Below are positions 44,132 through 53,388 of a stretch of 64,000 nucleotides of DNA, piece by piece. Position numbers and translations under genes: made by a program. The stretch comes from Ruminiclostridium herbifermentans (GTDB taxonomy: Bacteria > Bacillota > Clostridia > Acetivibrionales > DSM-1351), in NCBI RefSeq assembly GCF_005473905.2, contig NZ_CP061336.1, forward strand, positions 2,906,501 through 2,970,500, in the 5' to 3' direction. Position 1 is the stretch's first letter. Every line of letters begins with the position of its first letter. Under the pieces are notes generated by a model. It was not told the DNA's origin. It worked only from the letters and a program-made list of their open reading frames with translations, and made no database searches.

Positions 44132-45226
44132 ATGAAACTAGGTATTGTAGGTCTACCAAATGTAGGAAAAAGCACTCTATTTAATGCTATTACAAAGGCT
44201 GGCGCAGAAAGCGCTAACTATCCTTTTTGTACTATCGAACCAAATGTTGGAATCGTAGCTGTTCCCGATGAAAGATTAGATATGCTTGCAAAAATGTATA
44301 ATCCTGAGAAAAACACCCCAACAGTAATTGAATTTGTTGATATTGCAGGTTTAGTTAAGGGCGCTAGCAAAGGTGAGGGACTTGGCAATAAATTCTTATC
44401 TCACATAAGAGAAGTTGATGCTATCGTTCATGTTGTTAGGTGTTTTGAAGATGGAAACATTATTCATGTTGACGGTTCAATTGGTCCAAAAAGAGATGTT
44501 GAAACTATCAATTTAGAGCTCATATTTGCTGATTTGGAGATGCTGGAGCGTAGAATTGATAGAACTAAAAAAATGATGAAATCAGGGGATAAGAAATTCC
44601 TATCTGAGTTAGAGGTATTCGAAAAAATCAAATTACATTTAGAAAGCGGCAAGCCTGCTAGGTCAATAAGCTTCGATCAGGAGCAGCAGCAAATTGTTGA
44701 CCAGTTGTTTTTAATCACATCAAAACCAGTATTATATGCTGCAAATGTTTCTGAAGATGATTTATCTAACCTAAATGAAAATAAGTTTTTAGCTGAACTT
44801 AAGGAACTTGCTCAAGAAGAAGGCTCCGAGGTTATGGTTATTTGCGCCAAAATCGAAGAAGAAATTGCTCAGCTTTCTGATGATGAAAAAGCTGATTTCC
44901 TTGAAGCTATGGGATTAGAAGAGTCTGGTTTAGACAAATTAGTTAAAGCCAGCTACAGGATTCTTGGTCTTATTAGTTTCCTTACGGCTGGTCCACAAGA
45001 GGTTAGGGCTTGGACTATTATCAAGGGAACAAAAGCACCTCAAGCTGCAGGGAAAATTCACAGTGATTTTGAAAGAGGTTTTATTAGAGCTGAAATCGTT
45101 TCATATGATGATTTAATAAGTTGTGGCACATATACTGCTGCAAAAGAAAAAGGGCTGGTCAGGTCGGAAGGAAAAGATTACGTTATGCAAGACGGAGATG
45201 TTACCTTATTCAGATTTAACGTATAG
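44132..45226 (+). CDS. ychF: Redox-regulated ATPase YchF (OBG-like)
   Basis: 364-residue Obg-family P-loop protein that prefers ATP. G1 GLPNVGKSTLFNA, G3 DIAGLVKGA, a coiled-coil insertion (residues ~125-200), an NxxE-type G4 replacement (ANVSEDD) and the C-terminal TGS-like domain (LISFLTAGPQEVRAWTI ... IHSDFERGFIRAEIV) are all in place. It binds ribosomes and modulates translation under stress. Followed by an intrinsic terminator. Confidence 0.97.
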   Translation: MKLGIVGLPNVGKSTLFNAITKAGAESANYPFCTIEPNVGIVAVPDERLDMLAKMYNPEKNTPTVIEFVDIAGLVKGASKGEGLGNKFLSHIREVDAIVHVVRCFEDGNIIHVDGSIGPKRDVETINLELIFADLEMLERRIDRTKKMMKSGDKKFLSELEVFEKIKLHLESGKPARSISFDQEQQQIVDQLFLITSKPVLYAANVSEDDLSNLNENKFLAELKELAQEEGSEVMVICAKIEEEIAQLSDDEKADFLEAMGLEESGLDKLVKASYRILGLISFLTAGPQEVRAWTIIKGTKAPQAAGKIHSDFERGFIRAEIVSYDDLISCGTYTAAKEKGLVRSEGKDYVMQDGDVTLFRFNV

Positions 45227-45241
45227 TTTATACTATTTTTT

Positions 45242-45275
45242 AAAGGCTGTGCTTCGGTATAGAGGCACAGCCTTT
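45242..45275 (+). terminator. Terminator of ychF
   Basis: Perfect 11-bp stem AAAGGCTGTGC (45242-45252 / 45265-45275), 16 bp after the stop. Another 15-bp hairpin (45344-45358 / 45392-45406, one mismatch, ATAACCCCTTTGTTA) lies downstream; the remainder of 45276-45730 is AT-rich with no gene. Confidence 0.85.
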
Positions 45276-45730
45276 GCTGTTTAACGAATACCAAACGTTC
45301 TCCGTGTGATTCAAAAAGGCTTATTGTTATGATCAAAAAAAATATAACCCCTTTGTTAAAATAATTGCAGGTTCACCAACCACATATAAAATAACAAAGA
45401 GGTTATCCAAATGGATAAAAAATGTTTATCACATAGCAAACATAATATTAACATAAAATAGTATTTATCAATATACTGAACGCAAGTAATATACAGAAAA
45501 TTAAAATCAGATATAGGTCAATGTAAAATTTTCTTATGCATCTAACATAACTTCTGTATTCTTAAATAACTTATGGAATAATTAACAATTGTATAATTCA
45601 TGAATACTTTTATTTATACCTTATTTATATATTTATTATTTATACATTTATTGAAAACTGATACATGCAATTATTAATTGCTTAAATCTCCATTTATATG
45701 TCTAATGCATAACTGAGAATAATGAGTATA

Positions 45731-46201
45731 TTATTTATTATCTGAAAATGCATCATTTGACAATACTTCATTTACCTCATTCATATTCAAAATTTCATTT
45801 AAATCAATAATTGAGAATAGCTTTTCGTCCTTCTTCCCTATTCCCTTAATATATTTGTTATTATTAATTTTTAAAACTGCTTCTGACTTGTCAATTGAAT
45901 TTTCATTTAGAGTTATTATTTCAAGAACATTATCAACTATAAATCCAAATAACTGGTTATCTTTTTCAGTAATAATAATCTTTGTTTTACCTGTTATCTC
46001 TGAATCACCCATATTAAATCTCTTATTCAAATCTACAATTGGAACAACTCTGCCTCTAAGATTATATATGCCTCTGATATAGTCTGGCATCTCTGGAACA
46101 AGAGAAACATCACTATATTTTTCAATTTTATAAACAATTGATGTATCTACACTGCATAACTCATTTTTCAAATTAAATATAACAACCTGTATGTCAGCCA
46201 T
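45731..46201 (-). CDS. cheW: CheW-like chemotaxis coupling protein
   Basis: 156-residue CheW fold: FNLKNELCSVDTSIVYKIEKY (first subdomain), the conserved PEMPDYIRGIYNLRGRVVPIVDLNKRF block that contacts receptors and CheA, then FIVDNVLEIITL. It is isolated from other chemotaxis genes, as is common for accessory CheW copies. GGAGG is close to ATG 46201. Divergent from the DUF896 gene. Confidence 0.93.
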   Translation of the reverse strand: MADIQVVIFNLKNELCSVDTSIVYKIEKYSDVSLVPEMPDYIRGIYNLRGRVVPIVDLNKRFNMGDSEITGKTKIIITEKDNQLFGFIVDNVLEIITLNENSIDKSEAVLKINNNKYIKGIGKKDEKLFSIIDLNEILNMNEVNEVLSNDAFSDNK

Positions 46202-46382
46202 CCTTTAATCCTCCCTAATATTGTACATTTAATATTTTATCCCAATTGTATAACTCCATAATAGCATAACTAAACTACTTTTTAAAGAACATTATTTCTG
46301 ATATAATAAACTAGTTTGCTAGTGGTTACTATTTGACTGTATATATAATTGTAAAATTAAATAAGAATAGGATGTGTGTTTT

Positions 46383-46586
46383 ATGGAAAGAAGCAAAATT
46401 GAACGTCTGAACCAATTAGCTAAAAAAGCAAAAACAGATACACTTACAAGTTCAGAGTTAGCGGAAAGAGATGAACTAAGAAAAGAGTATATTGCTGCTT
46501 TCAGATCAAATCTAAAAGCAACTTTGGATAATACTATTATAGTTGACCAACAAGGGAACAGAAGAAGCTTAAGAAAGGATAATTGA
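46383..46586 (+). CDS. DUF896 (YnzC-like) protein
   Basis: 67-residue soluble helical protein with the family pattern RLNQLAKKAKTDTLTSSELAERDELRKEYI and FRSNLKATLDNTIIVD. Function unsettled; Bacillus YnzC is SOS-related. ATG 46383 has AGGATG upstream; the earlier in-frame start lies within the ribosome-site region. It ends 1 nt before rlmI start, so both are cotranscribed. Confidence 0.93.
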   Translation: MERSKIERLNQLAKKAKTDTLTSSELAERDELRKEYIAAFRSNLKATLDNTIIVDQQGNRRSLRKDN

Positions 46587-46587
46587 T

Positions 46588-47757
46588 ATGGCTAAAGCCT
46601 TTATAGTTAAAGGAAAAGAAAGCAGAACAGAATATGGACATCCCTGGATTTTTAAAAGTGATATTTCTCATATAGATGCAGATATTGAGCCAGGCGATAT
46701 TGTAGATGTATATAGCAGCAAAAATAAATTTCTCGGACGTGGTTTTTATAACCCTAAATCCCAGATAACAATTCGAATGTTGACATATGAGCACGAAGAA
46801 ATCAACTTCGAATTTCTATATAATCGAATAAATAATGCTTGGAATTATAGAAAGCAAGTTGCAGACATTAACAGCTGCCGTGTTATTTTTGCTGAATCAG
46901 ATTTTCTGCCTGCTCTTGTTGTAGATAAATTTTCAGATATTTTAGTTGTTCAGACACTTGCACTTGGAATAGATAGATTTAAAAATGATATTGTCAATAT
47001 ACTTGATGAAATAATAAAACCAAGAGGCATTTATGAAAGAAATGATGTTCCAGTAAGACTACTTGAAGGCTTAGAAATGCAAAAGGGCTTTTTAAAAGGA
47101 TCTTTTGACACTCTTGTTGAAATGACTGAAAATGGAGTAAAGTTTTTAGTTGACGTAGAAAATGGCCAAAAAACAGGCTTCTTTCTTGATCAAAAGGAAA
47201 ACAGAGCCGCTATTGCTCCTTTTGTAAAGAATGCAAAAGTTTTGGATTGCTTTACGCATACTGGCTCATTTGCACTTCACGCAGGATTATATGGAGCAAA
47301 AAGTGTCTTAGGAATAGATATATCTGAGCATGCTGTAAAATGTGCTACAAAAAATGCTGAGATTAATGGTTTAGATAATGTAGTTAAATTTCAAGCAGCC
47401 AACACCTTTGATATTTTACGTGAATACTATGATAACAATGAGATTTTTGACACAATTATACTTGACCCTCCAGCATTTACAAAAACAAAAAATGCTGTTC
47501 AGGGAGCAATCAGAGGTTACAAGGAAATAAACCTACGTGCAATGAAAATAATAAAAAGCGGAGGCTATCTAATTACTTGTTCATGCTCTCAACATGTTGA
47601 CTCCAATTTATTTATGGATATTTTATATGATGCTGCAGCTGATGCAAAAAAGAGAGTACGAGTTGTTGAATATAGATCACAGGCGAAAGACCACCCAGTC
47701 CTGCTTGCTTCTCCAGAAACTGAATATTTAAAATGTGCTATTTTGCAGGTAGTTTAG
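46588..47757 (+). CDS. rlmI: Class I rRNA large-subunit methyltransferase (RlmI-like)
   Basis: 389 residues: N-terminal PUA domain (residues 1-75, HPWIFKSDI), central EEHEE-like fold, and Rossmann methyltransferase with SAM-binding LDCFTHTGSFALHAG and catalytic-loop LDPPAF. This matches the YccW/RlmI m5C methyltransferases that modify 23S rRNA. Directly behind DUF896; followed by a repeat element. Confidence 0.9.
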   Translation: MAKAFIVKGKESRTEYGHPWIFKSDISHIDADIEPGDIVDVYSSKNKFLGRGFYNPKSQITIRMLTYEHEEINFEFLYNRINNAWNYRKQVADINSCRVIFAESDFLPALVVDKFSDILVVQTLALGIDRFKNDIVNILDEIIKPRGIYERNDVPVRLLEGLEMQKGFLKGSFDTLVEMTENGVKFLVDVENGQKTGFFLDQKENRAAIAPFVKNAKVLDCFTHTGSFALHAGLYGAKSVLGIDISEHAVKCATKNAEINGLDNVVKFQAANTFDILREYYDNNEIFDTIILDPPAFTKTKNAVQGAIRGYKEINLRAMKIIKSGGYLITCSCSQHVDSNLFMDILYDAAADAKKRVRVVEYRSQAKDHPVLLASPETEYLKCAILQVV

Positions 47758-47791
47758 AAAATAATTAAACATATTATATTTAAAAAAGAAT

Positions 47792-48130
47792 GGACTGTTT
47801 CAAAACAATAATTTCTATTTACCGATGTTTATTGCAAGAAATAGTATGCGAGTGTAATATATATCTAATTGCGAAACTCGGTTAGAAATTGATGCTAGAA
47901 ATAGTAGGTGAAGAACAAGTATTGTAGCCGACACAGCGGAAGTCAGTAGCTGTGAGTATTAACCCTAGACAAGGATGCCGAGTTCAATACGGTCGGCGTA
48001 AGTGCTTGTTCTTCACCGCAACTATTTCAGCTTCAATTTCGTGAACAAGCTATAGATATATATTGCTACGTCGTACTATTTAAGCAGTTCATCGTTGATA
48101 TATCATATTTTTTTGCTTTGCAACAGTTCC
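47792..48130. repeat. ~335-bp self-complementary repeat element, copy 1
   Basis: The element reads as one long imperfect palindrome: terminal GGACTGTTTCAAAACAA (47792 onward) faces GGAACTGTTGCAAAGCAA on the other strand (from 48130), and paired inner blocks include AAATAGTA, AATATATATCTA and GGTGAAGAACAAG. The apex is a branched structure with GTATTG/CAATAC, CCGAC/GTCGG and an ACAGC/GCTGT hairpin. A second copy with diverged apex is at 59515-59845. It carries no ORF. It lies between convergent rlmI and the J-domain-like gene, ending 10 bp from the latter's stop codon. Confidence 0.85.
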
Positions 48131-48140
48131 TTCATATTTA

Positions 48141-48938
48141 TTAGTTAATATATTTACTTGGTGCCGGCAGCTTTTCTAATATCTGCTTTTCAAGCTTATC
48201 AAGTACCTCGCTGGCCAGCTTTATGTCTAAATCTATTTCTTTTTTAAATTTATTAACAGCTTCTTCATCCTTAAGTATTTTTTCTTCTGTAAATGGAAAT
48301 TGTCTTTTAAGGCTTTCAATTTCTGAAACTATCATCTTTCTCTTTGTTCTCATAGAAAGAACAGTATTTTCAAGGTCAATATCCTGAGACTCTATTTTTA
48401 ACGCAGCATCCTTAAACTCATTTTGTACTTTTTTTTGCAATCTCTTTAACTTATCTATATCGCCATTTTCATAAGCCTTTTTTGTTGCCTTCCATACCCT
48501 TTTAATGTTTTTATCAGTAGTATCAACTAACTCAGGATGAATATAAAAGGCAATCGAAAAATATAACTCTTTCAACTCCTGCATATTCTGAATTTTTTTA
48601 TCCTCTTCATCATTTGTATTGTGTACACTATCTATTTCTTTTTTCATATTTCTCAGCACATTATTATGCTTTTCAAATTCCTTTTCAAGCTGCCTGTCAA
48701 TATTATCAGTATCTATAGGCACTTTAAACTTTATGCAAGCCTGCATCATATCAAGCTTTAGCTTTGCCCTTGCAATAGTCAGTTCAAGCTTGTGAAGCTC
48801 ATAACGAGGTTCGCCTAACTTAAGTACAAAATCATTTTTTAACACATAAGATTCGTAAGTTTGCATATGCTCCTTTTCGACTAATGCTTCTACAAGTAAT
48901 CTTTTTTGTGTTTTATATTCTTCCAATAATTTATCCAT
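48141..48938 (-). CDS. Coiled-coil J-domain-like hypothetical protein
   Basis: 265-residue charged cytosolic protein, mostly helical. The middle shows FYIHPELVDTTDKNIKRVWKATKKAYENGDIDKLKRL, which resembles a diverged J domain (HPD reads HPE) of the type found in phage and plasmid proteins. The N- and C-terminal thirds are coiled coil. GGTGGTGA precedes ATG 48938. Function unknown; if J-domain derived, loss of the HPD Asp would abolish DnaK stimulation. Confidence 0.6.
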   Translation of the reverse strand: MDKLLEEYKTQKRLLVEALVEKEHMQTYESYVLKNDFVLKLGEPRYELHKLELTIARAKLKLDMMQACIKFKVPIDTDNIDRQLEKEFEKHNNVLRNMKKEIDSVHNTNDEEDKKIQNMQELKELYFSIAFYIHPELVDTTDKNIKRVWKATKKAYENGDIDKLKRLQKKVQNEFKDAALKIESQDIDLENTVLSMRTKRKMIVSEIESLKRQFPFTEEKILKDEEAVNKFKKEIDLDIKLASEVLDKLEKQILEKLPAPSKYIN

Positions 48939-49120
48939 AAAATCACCACCATTTATTATGATATATTTTGCATTGAATTAATTTTTATGAATATGATAAA
49001 TTTACTTAACTAACCTTCTTCAACATAATAATCCATCCATGTGTAAGACTTATCAATGGTTTGTTGCCGAAATAACTGGTAAAGCTAAAATTAAGTAACT
49101 TTTATTTTCACTATCGCCAA

Positions 49121-50857
49121 CTACTGATTATCATATTGGCTGTAATACAAGTTAGAGTAAAATCCTCCTTTTTTTAGTAATTGCTCATGGTTTCCCTGTT
49201 CCACAATCTGTCCATTATTAAGTACTAGTATTAGGTCTGCCTCCCTAATTGTTGAAAGTCTATGGGCAATTATAAAGCTAGTTCGTCCCTCCATCATTCT
49301 GAGAAAAGCTTTTTGAATATTTAGTTCTGTTCTTGTGTCTACACTGCTGGTTGCTTCGTCTAGAATAAGCATTGATGGCAGTACTAGCATTACTCTTGCT
49401 ATGGTAATAAGTTGCTTCTGCCCTTGAGACAAATTGCCTGCACCTTCTGTAAGTTCTGTGTCATAGCCTTTCGGAAGCCTCTTTATAAAATTATGTGCAT
49501 TAGCTGCCTTAGCAGCATTAATTATTTCTTCGATAGATGCCTCTGGTTTTCCATATGAAATATTCTCTCTTACCGTACCCTTAAAGAGCCAAGTATCCTG
49601 CAATACCATACCAAAAGATTTTCTTAAGCTATCCTTTGATATTTTATTTATATTAATGTTGTCAATATATATATTCCCACTATTTACATCATAAAAACGC
49701 ATAAGAAGATTTACCAAAGTTGTTTTACCTGCACCAGTTGGACCAACAATAGCAATTCTTGAGCCTTTATTAACCTTCAGGCTAAAATTCTTGATTAACG
49801 GTATTTGTGGATTATAGGAAAAAGTTATATCCTCAAAACAAACATTACCTTCTGTGTCCTTTAGCTCAATATCATCTATGCTTTGCTCTATTTCAATATC
49901 ACTATCCATTATAGTAAATACCCTTTTCGCTGAAGCTATTGCTGATTGAAGCTGAGTGGTTACACTTGTAATATTATTTATTGGCTGAGAAAAATATGTG
50001 GAATATGTCAAAAAGCTTGAAATATATCCTATGCTTAAACGACCTGCTAGAGAAGCAATTCCACCAGTCATTCCGAGTAAAACATAAGTAATATTATTTA
50101 CTAAACGTGTTGAAGGATTTACAAGCGACGAATAAAATTGTGCCCATCTACCACTATTATACAACTTATTATTTATTTCTTCAAATCTCTCCATTGAAGA
50201 TTTCTCAAAATTAAATGCCTTTACCACATTCTGATTGCTTATTATCTCTTCTATATATCCATTTAATTCGCCATTTAGCTTAGATTGAGCAGAAAACATT
50301 TTTGATGATTTCCTTGTTATAAATGCCGCAATAATAAAAGTAATAGGTGTCATTATAATTACAACAAGCGTAATAACAGGATTTAAAATAAACATAAAAA
50401 CCAGCGAACCTACAATTGATATAATTCCTGTTATAAACTGCGTAACAGATTGATAAATACCCTCGGATATATTTTCTATGTCTCCTGTCAATCTAGCCAT
50501 TATATCTCCATGAGAATTTGAATCAAAAAATTTTAATGGCATCTTTGTAACATGTTCAAATAAATTGCTTCTAATTTCTTCAACAGTTTTATTTGACAAC
50601 TTGCTGGTCAAAACCTGCAAACTCCATTGAAAAGCAGCACTAATTAAATAAAGTCCAATTACAATAAAAGCATAGTACTTTACTCTCTCAAAATTAACAT
50701 TTCCCATGTCAATGATATTGTCAACACCCTTTCCTATAATAAAGGGCCCTACTATCATAAGAACATTACTAAAAGCTGCACAAACTAGTGCTCCAAATAC
50801 ATATAGCTTGTTGTTTAAAATATATTTTAAGAGGCGTTTTATTATATTATTATTCAT
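49121..50857 (-). CDS. ABC exporter half-transporter, consensus ATPase subunit
   Basis: 578 residues: six-helix membrane domain (residues 10-310) and ATPase domain. Walker A GPTGAGKTTLVNLL, signature LSQGQKQL and Walker B LILDEATSSVD with intact catalytic Glu. It forms a heterodimer with the upstream subunit and exports drugs or lipids, YfiB/YfiC or LmrCD-like. ATG 50857 is chosen over the earlier frame extension because AAAGGAGG is 6 nt upstream and the gene then overlaps the partner by 8 nt, a coupling signal. Confidence 0.92.
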   Translation of the reverse strand: MNNNIIKRLLKYILNNKLYVFGALVCAAFSNVLMIVGPFIIGKGVDNIIDMGNVNFERVKYYAFIVIGLYLISAAFQWSLQVLTSKLSNKTVEEIRSNLFEHVTKMPLKFFDSNSHGDIMARLTGDIENISEGIYQSVTQFITGIISIVGSLVFMFILNPVITLVVIIMTPITFIIAAFITRKSSKMFSAQSKLNGELNGYIEEIISNQNVVKAFNFEKSSMERFEEINNKLYNSGRWAQFYSSLVNPSTRLVNNITYVLLGMTGGIASLAGRLSIGYISSFLTYSTYFSQPINNITSVTTQLQSAIASAKRVFTIMDSDIEIEQSIDDIELKDTEGNVCFEDITFSYNPQIPLIKNFSLKVNKGSRIAIVGPTGAGKTTLVNLLMRFYDVNSGNIYIDNININKISKDSLRKSFGMVLQDTWLFKGTVRENISYGKPEASIEEIINAAKAANAHNFIKRLPKGYDTELTEGAGNLSQGQKQLITIARVMLVLPSMLILDEATSSVDTRTELNIQKAFLRMMEGRTSFIIAHRLSTIREADLILVLNNGQIVEQGNHEQLLKKGGFYSNLYYSQYDNQ

Positions 50858-52673
50858 TTTGAGCCTCCTTTTCTTCATCTTGAGAATTATATATTTCTTG
50901 ATATACTAAACAATTCTCAAGGAGATAATCATTATTACCCATACCAACAATTTCACCGTCATCTAAAACAATAATTAAATCTGCATTTTTAATAGTTGAT
51001 ACCCTCTGAGTAACCATAATGATAGTTTTATCACTTAGTTTCTCTGACAGCATTTTTCTAAATGCTGCATCAGTAGCATAATCTAATGCACTCATACTAT
51101 CATCTAAAATCAATATTTCTGGCTTTTTCACAATAGCACGGGCTATTGCCAGTCTTTGCTTCTGACCACCTGAAAGATTTGCTCCCCCCTGAGAAATCAT
51201 TGATTTAAAGCCCTCTTCTTTCTTAACTATAAAATCATAGGCTTGAGCTATTCTAGCCGCTTCTTCAATTTCCTCCTGAGAAGCCTCCTTGTTCCCCCAT
51301 CTTAGGTTATCCTCAATTGTACCTGAAAATAAAACAGACTTTTGAGGTACTAAACCGATTTTATCTCTTAGTTCTTTTTGAGTATAGTCTTTAACATTTC
51401 TTCCTTCAACGTACACAGAGCCTTCTGTTGTATCATAAAATCTAATAATTAAATTTACTAGGGTTGACTTTCCTGCACCAGTTGAACCAATAATTCCAAC
51501 CCTTTGACCTTTATTTATCTCTAATGAAATATTTTTAAGTGCATATTCTGATGATTCAGAATATGAAAAGCTTACATTTTTGAATTGAATTATTGGTTTT
51601 TCATCTTCTTCGCTCTTCAACTGGTTTGAAGCTTTTACTTTTGTACTACTATTTTTAATTGACTTCTCAGTTTCCAAATCATAATCACTGTTTATTATAC
51701 TTTCAGAAAAATCAGCCTTATCCACAATTGACGGTTCTAACTCAAGTATTTCGTTAACCCTATTAGCAGAGGCTGCTGCCTTCGTAAAGGTTACCACTAA
51801 ATTTGCTAAAACTATTAAAGCAGACAATATCATATTTACATAGTTTATATAGGCTATTACTTCACCCTGTGTCATACTCCCTTTATAAACCTCTATTCCT
51901 CCAAACCAAAGTATGGCAGCAATCCCAAGGTTCACAACAACTGTAGTCACAGGATTTAACAATGCAGAAATCCTCCCAACGCTAATGGAAGCCTCAGCAT
52001 ATTCTTTATTACTTTTAACAAAACGCTCTCTTTCCTTGTCCAATCTTGCAAAAGCCCTTATGACTCTGACTCCTGATAAATTTTCCCTAATAATAACAGA
52101 AAGTGTATCCAGCTTTTTTTGCACAGCTTTATAAAGGGGTACTGTACGTGACATTATAATATAAATAAAAACCAAAAAAATAGGCATTATAACCAACAAT
52201 ATTAAAGAAAGCTTCAAATTTATAAGCATGGCCATAATTAAACCGCCAATACATAAAAACGGCACCCTTACAACAAGCCGTATAAGCATAGCAACAGCAA
52301 ATTGCAGCTGATTAACATCACTTGTTATTCTATTTATTAACGAAGGTACGCCAATTTTATCTATCTCATTTAACGAAAAGCTTTGGACTCTCTTAAACAG
52401 CAAATTTCTCATTGTAGTTCCAAAGCCCTGCGATGCTATTGATGCATAATATTGACAAATATATGCAGAACAAGCACCTGTTATTGCTGTTATTACCATC
52501 AATCCGCCCATCATATAAATGTATGATGAATTATTTGCTCTTACTCCATTATCAATTAACTTTGCCATCATTAATGGTATAAGCAACTCTAATATAGCTT
52601 CAAACAGCTTAAAAGCAGGTCCTAAAGTTACTTGCTTTAAGTATGGCTTTAAATACTTAACTAACTTAAACAA
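50850..52673 (-). CDS. ABC exporter half-transporter, degenerate ATPase subunit
   Basis: 607 residues: membrane domain (10-310), a charged linker insertion (about residues 325-365), then ATPase domain. Walker A GSTGAGKSTLVNLI and signature LSGGQKQR are intact, but Walker B ends LILDDSMSALD: the catalytic Glu is Asp. A degenerate site in one partner and a full one in the other is typical for heterodimeric exporters. The start is TTG at 52673, 10 nt after AGGAGG. Partner gene overlaps by 8 nt. Substrate unknown. Confidence 0.92.
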   Translation of the reverse strand: MFKLVKYLKPYLKQVTLGPAFKLFEAILELLIPLMMAKLIDNGVRANNSSYIYMMGGLMVITAITGACSAYICQYYASIASQGFGTTMRNLLFKRVQSFSLNEIDKIGVPSLINRITSDVNQLQFAVAMLIRLVVRVPFLCIGGLIMAMLINLKLSLILLVIMPIFLVFIYIIMSRTVPLYKAVQKKLDTLSVIIRENLSGVRVIRAFARLDKERERFVKSNKEYAEASISVGRISALLNPVTTVVVNLGIAAILWFGGIEVYKGSMTQGEVIAYINYVNMILSALIVLANLVVTFTKAAASANRVNEILELEPSIVDKADFSESIINSDYDLETEKSIKNSSTKVKASNQLKSEEDEKPIIQFKNVSFSYSESSEYALKNISLEINKGQRVGIIGSTGAGKSTLVNLIIRFYDTTEGSVYVEGRNVKDYTQKELRDKIGLVPQKSVLFSGTIEDNLRWGNKEASQEEIEEAARIAQAYDFIVKKEEGFKSMISQGGANLSGGQKQRLAIARAIVKKPEILILDDSMSALDYATDAAFRKMLSEKLSDKTIIMVTQRVSTIKNADLIIVLDDGEIVGMGNNDYLLENCLVYQEIYNSQDEEKEAQNE

Positions 52674-53005
52674 CGAGAAAAAACCTCCTACAATCCCTAT
52701 ATTATAATAATTGACTTAAAATGCGGAATCACATCTTAAATAGCCATATTTGTAGTAATGAAGCCAAGCTTGCAAATATTTTTAAAATACAAACCTCCCA
52801 CGCTCCATTTCAGCAAACTTATGTAATATGTAATTAGTATTTCAATTCTGCATAGAATAGTATAACAAAAAATTCTATATAATGTGATATATTTATTAAA
52901 AGTTAGTTTCAATAAAACGCCTAGAATCAAAATAAATTTTTACGATTATAGAATAAAATTATAGAATACTATTATAGAAAAATTTCCTCTATATACTTAT
53001 ATATA

Positions 53006-53050
53006 ACTAAAAAGAACCTCTAAACAACCAGTACAGAGGTTCTTTTTAGT
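53006..53050. terminator. Perfect 16-bp terminator hairpin
   Basis: ACTAAAAAGAACCTCT (53006-53021) pairs completely with 53035-53050. It lies behind the LRR-protein remnant on the minus strand. The rest of 52674-53005 holds no recognised gene apart from the exporter promoter. A closely similar arm pair, split by an insertion, is at 57691-57846. Confidence 0.85.
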
Positions 53051-53120
53051 CTTTTGTATTATTTTTTAGTCAAAATTATAAACCTTACGATTTTAAAACT
53101 TATGATCAGATTGTAAATAT

Positions 53121-53388
53121 TCATAACCGCTTGGCATATAATTTTATGTCTGCAATAGCAGCATCTACCGCAAAATCCAATGGTTCTGTACAATTTTCGT
53201 ACCTGTACTAATCTAAAAAGGTATATCCCTCCTTTGCAGTAATAGTTTATATACTGAAAGCACTGCCAGATGTAACATTACTTATTACTAAAAACATACT
53301 GTCCACATTTGCATTAAATCCTGTTTTATAAGTTTTAGCCAGTATCAGCAACAAATCCACATCTTCATTAATATAGCTTTTCTGCTTA
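53121..53388 (-). pseudogene. Decayed InlB/Flg_new-type repeat behind the LRR gene
   Basis: In a frame shifted relative to the LRR gene, translation continues: NVTSGSAFSI, stop, TITAKEGYTFLD, stop, YRYENCTEPLDFAVDAAIADIKLYAKR. This matches, residue for residue in many positions, the Listeria-Bacteroides repeat used six times in the LRR protein (GYxFxGWYKxxxC...WDF...ITLYAKW). Two in-frame stops and one frameshift make it a relic. The LRR protein was therefore once longer, or a neighbouring paralogue has decayed. Confidence 0.8.
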
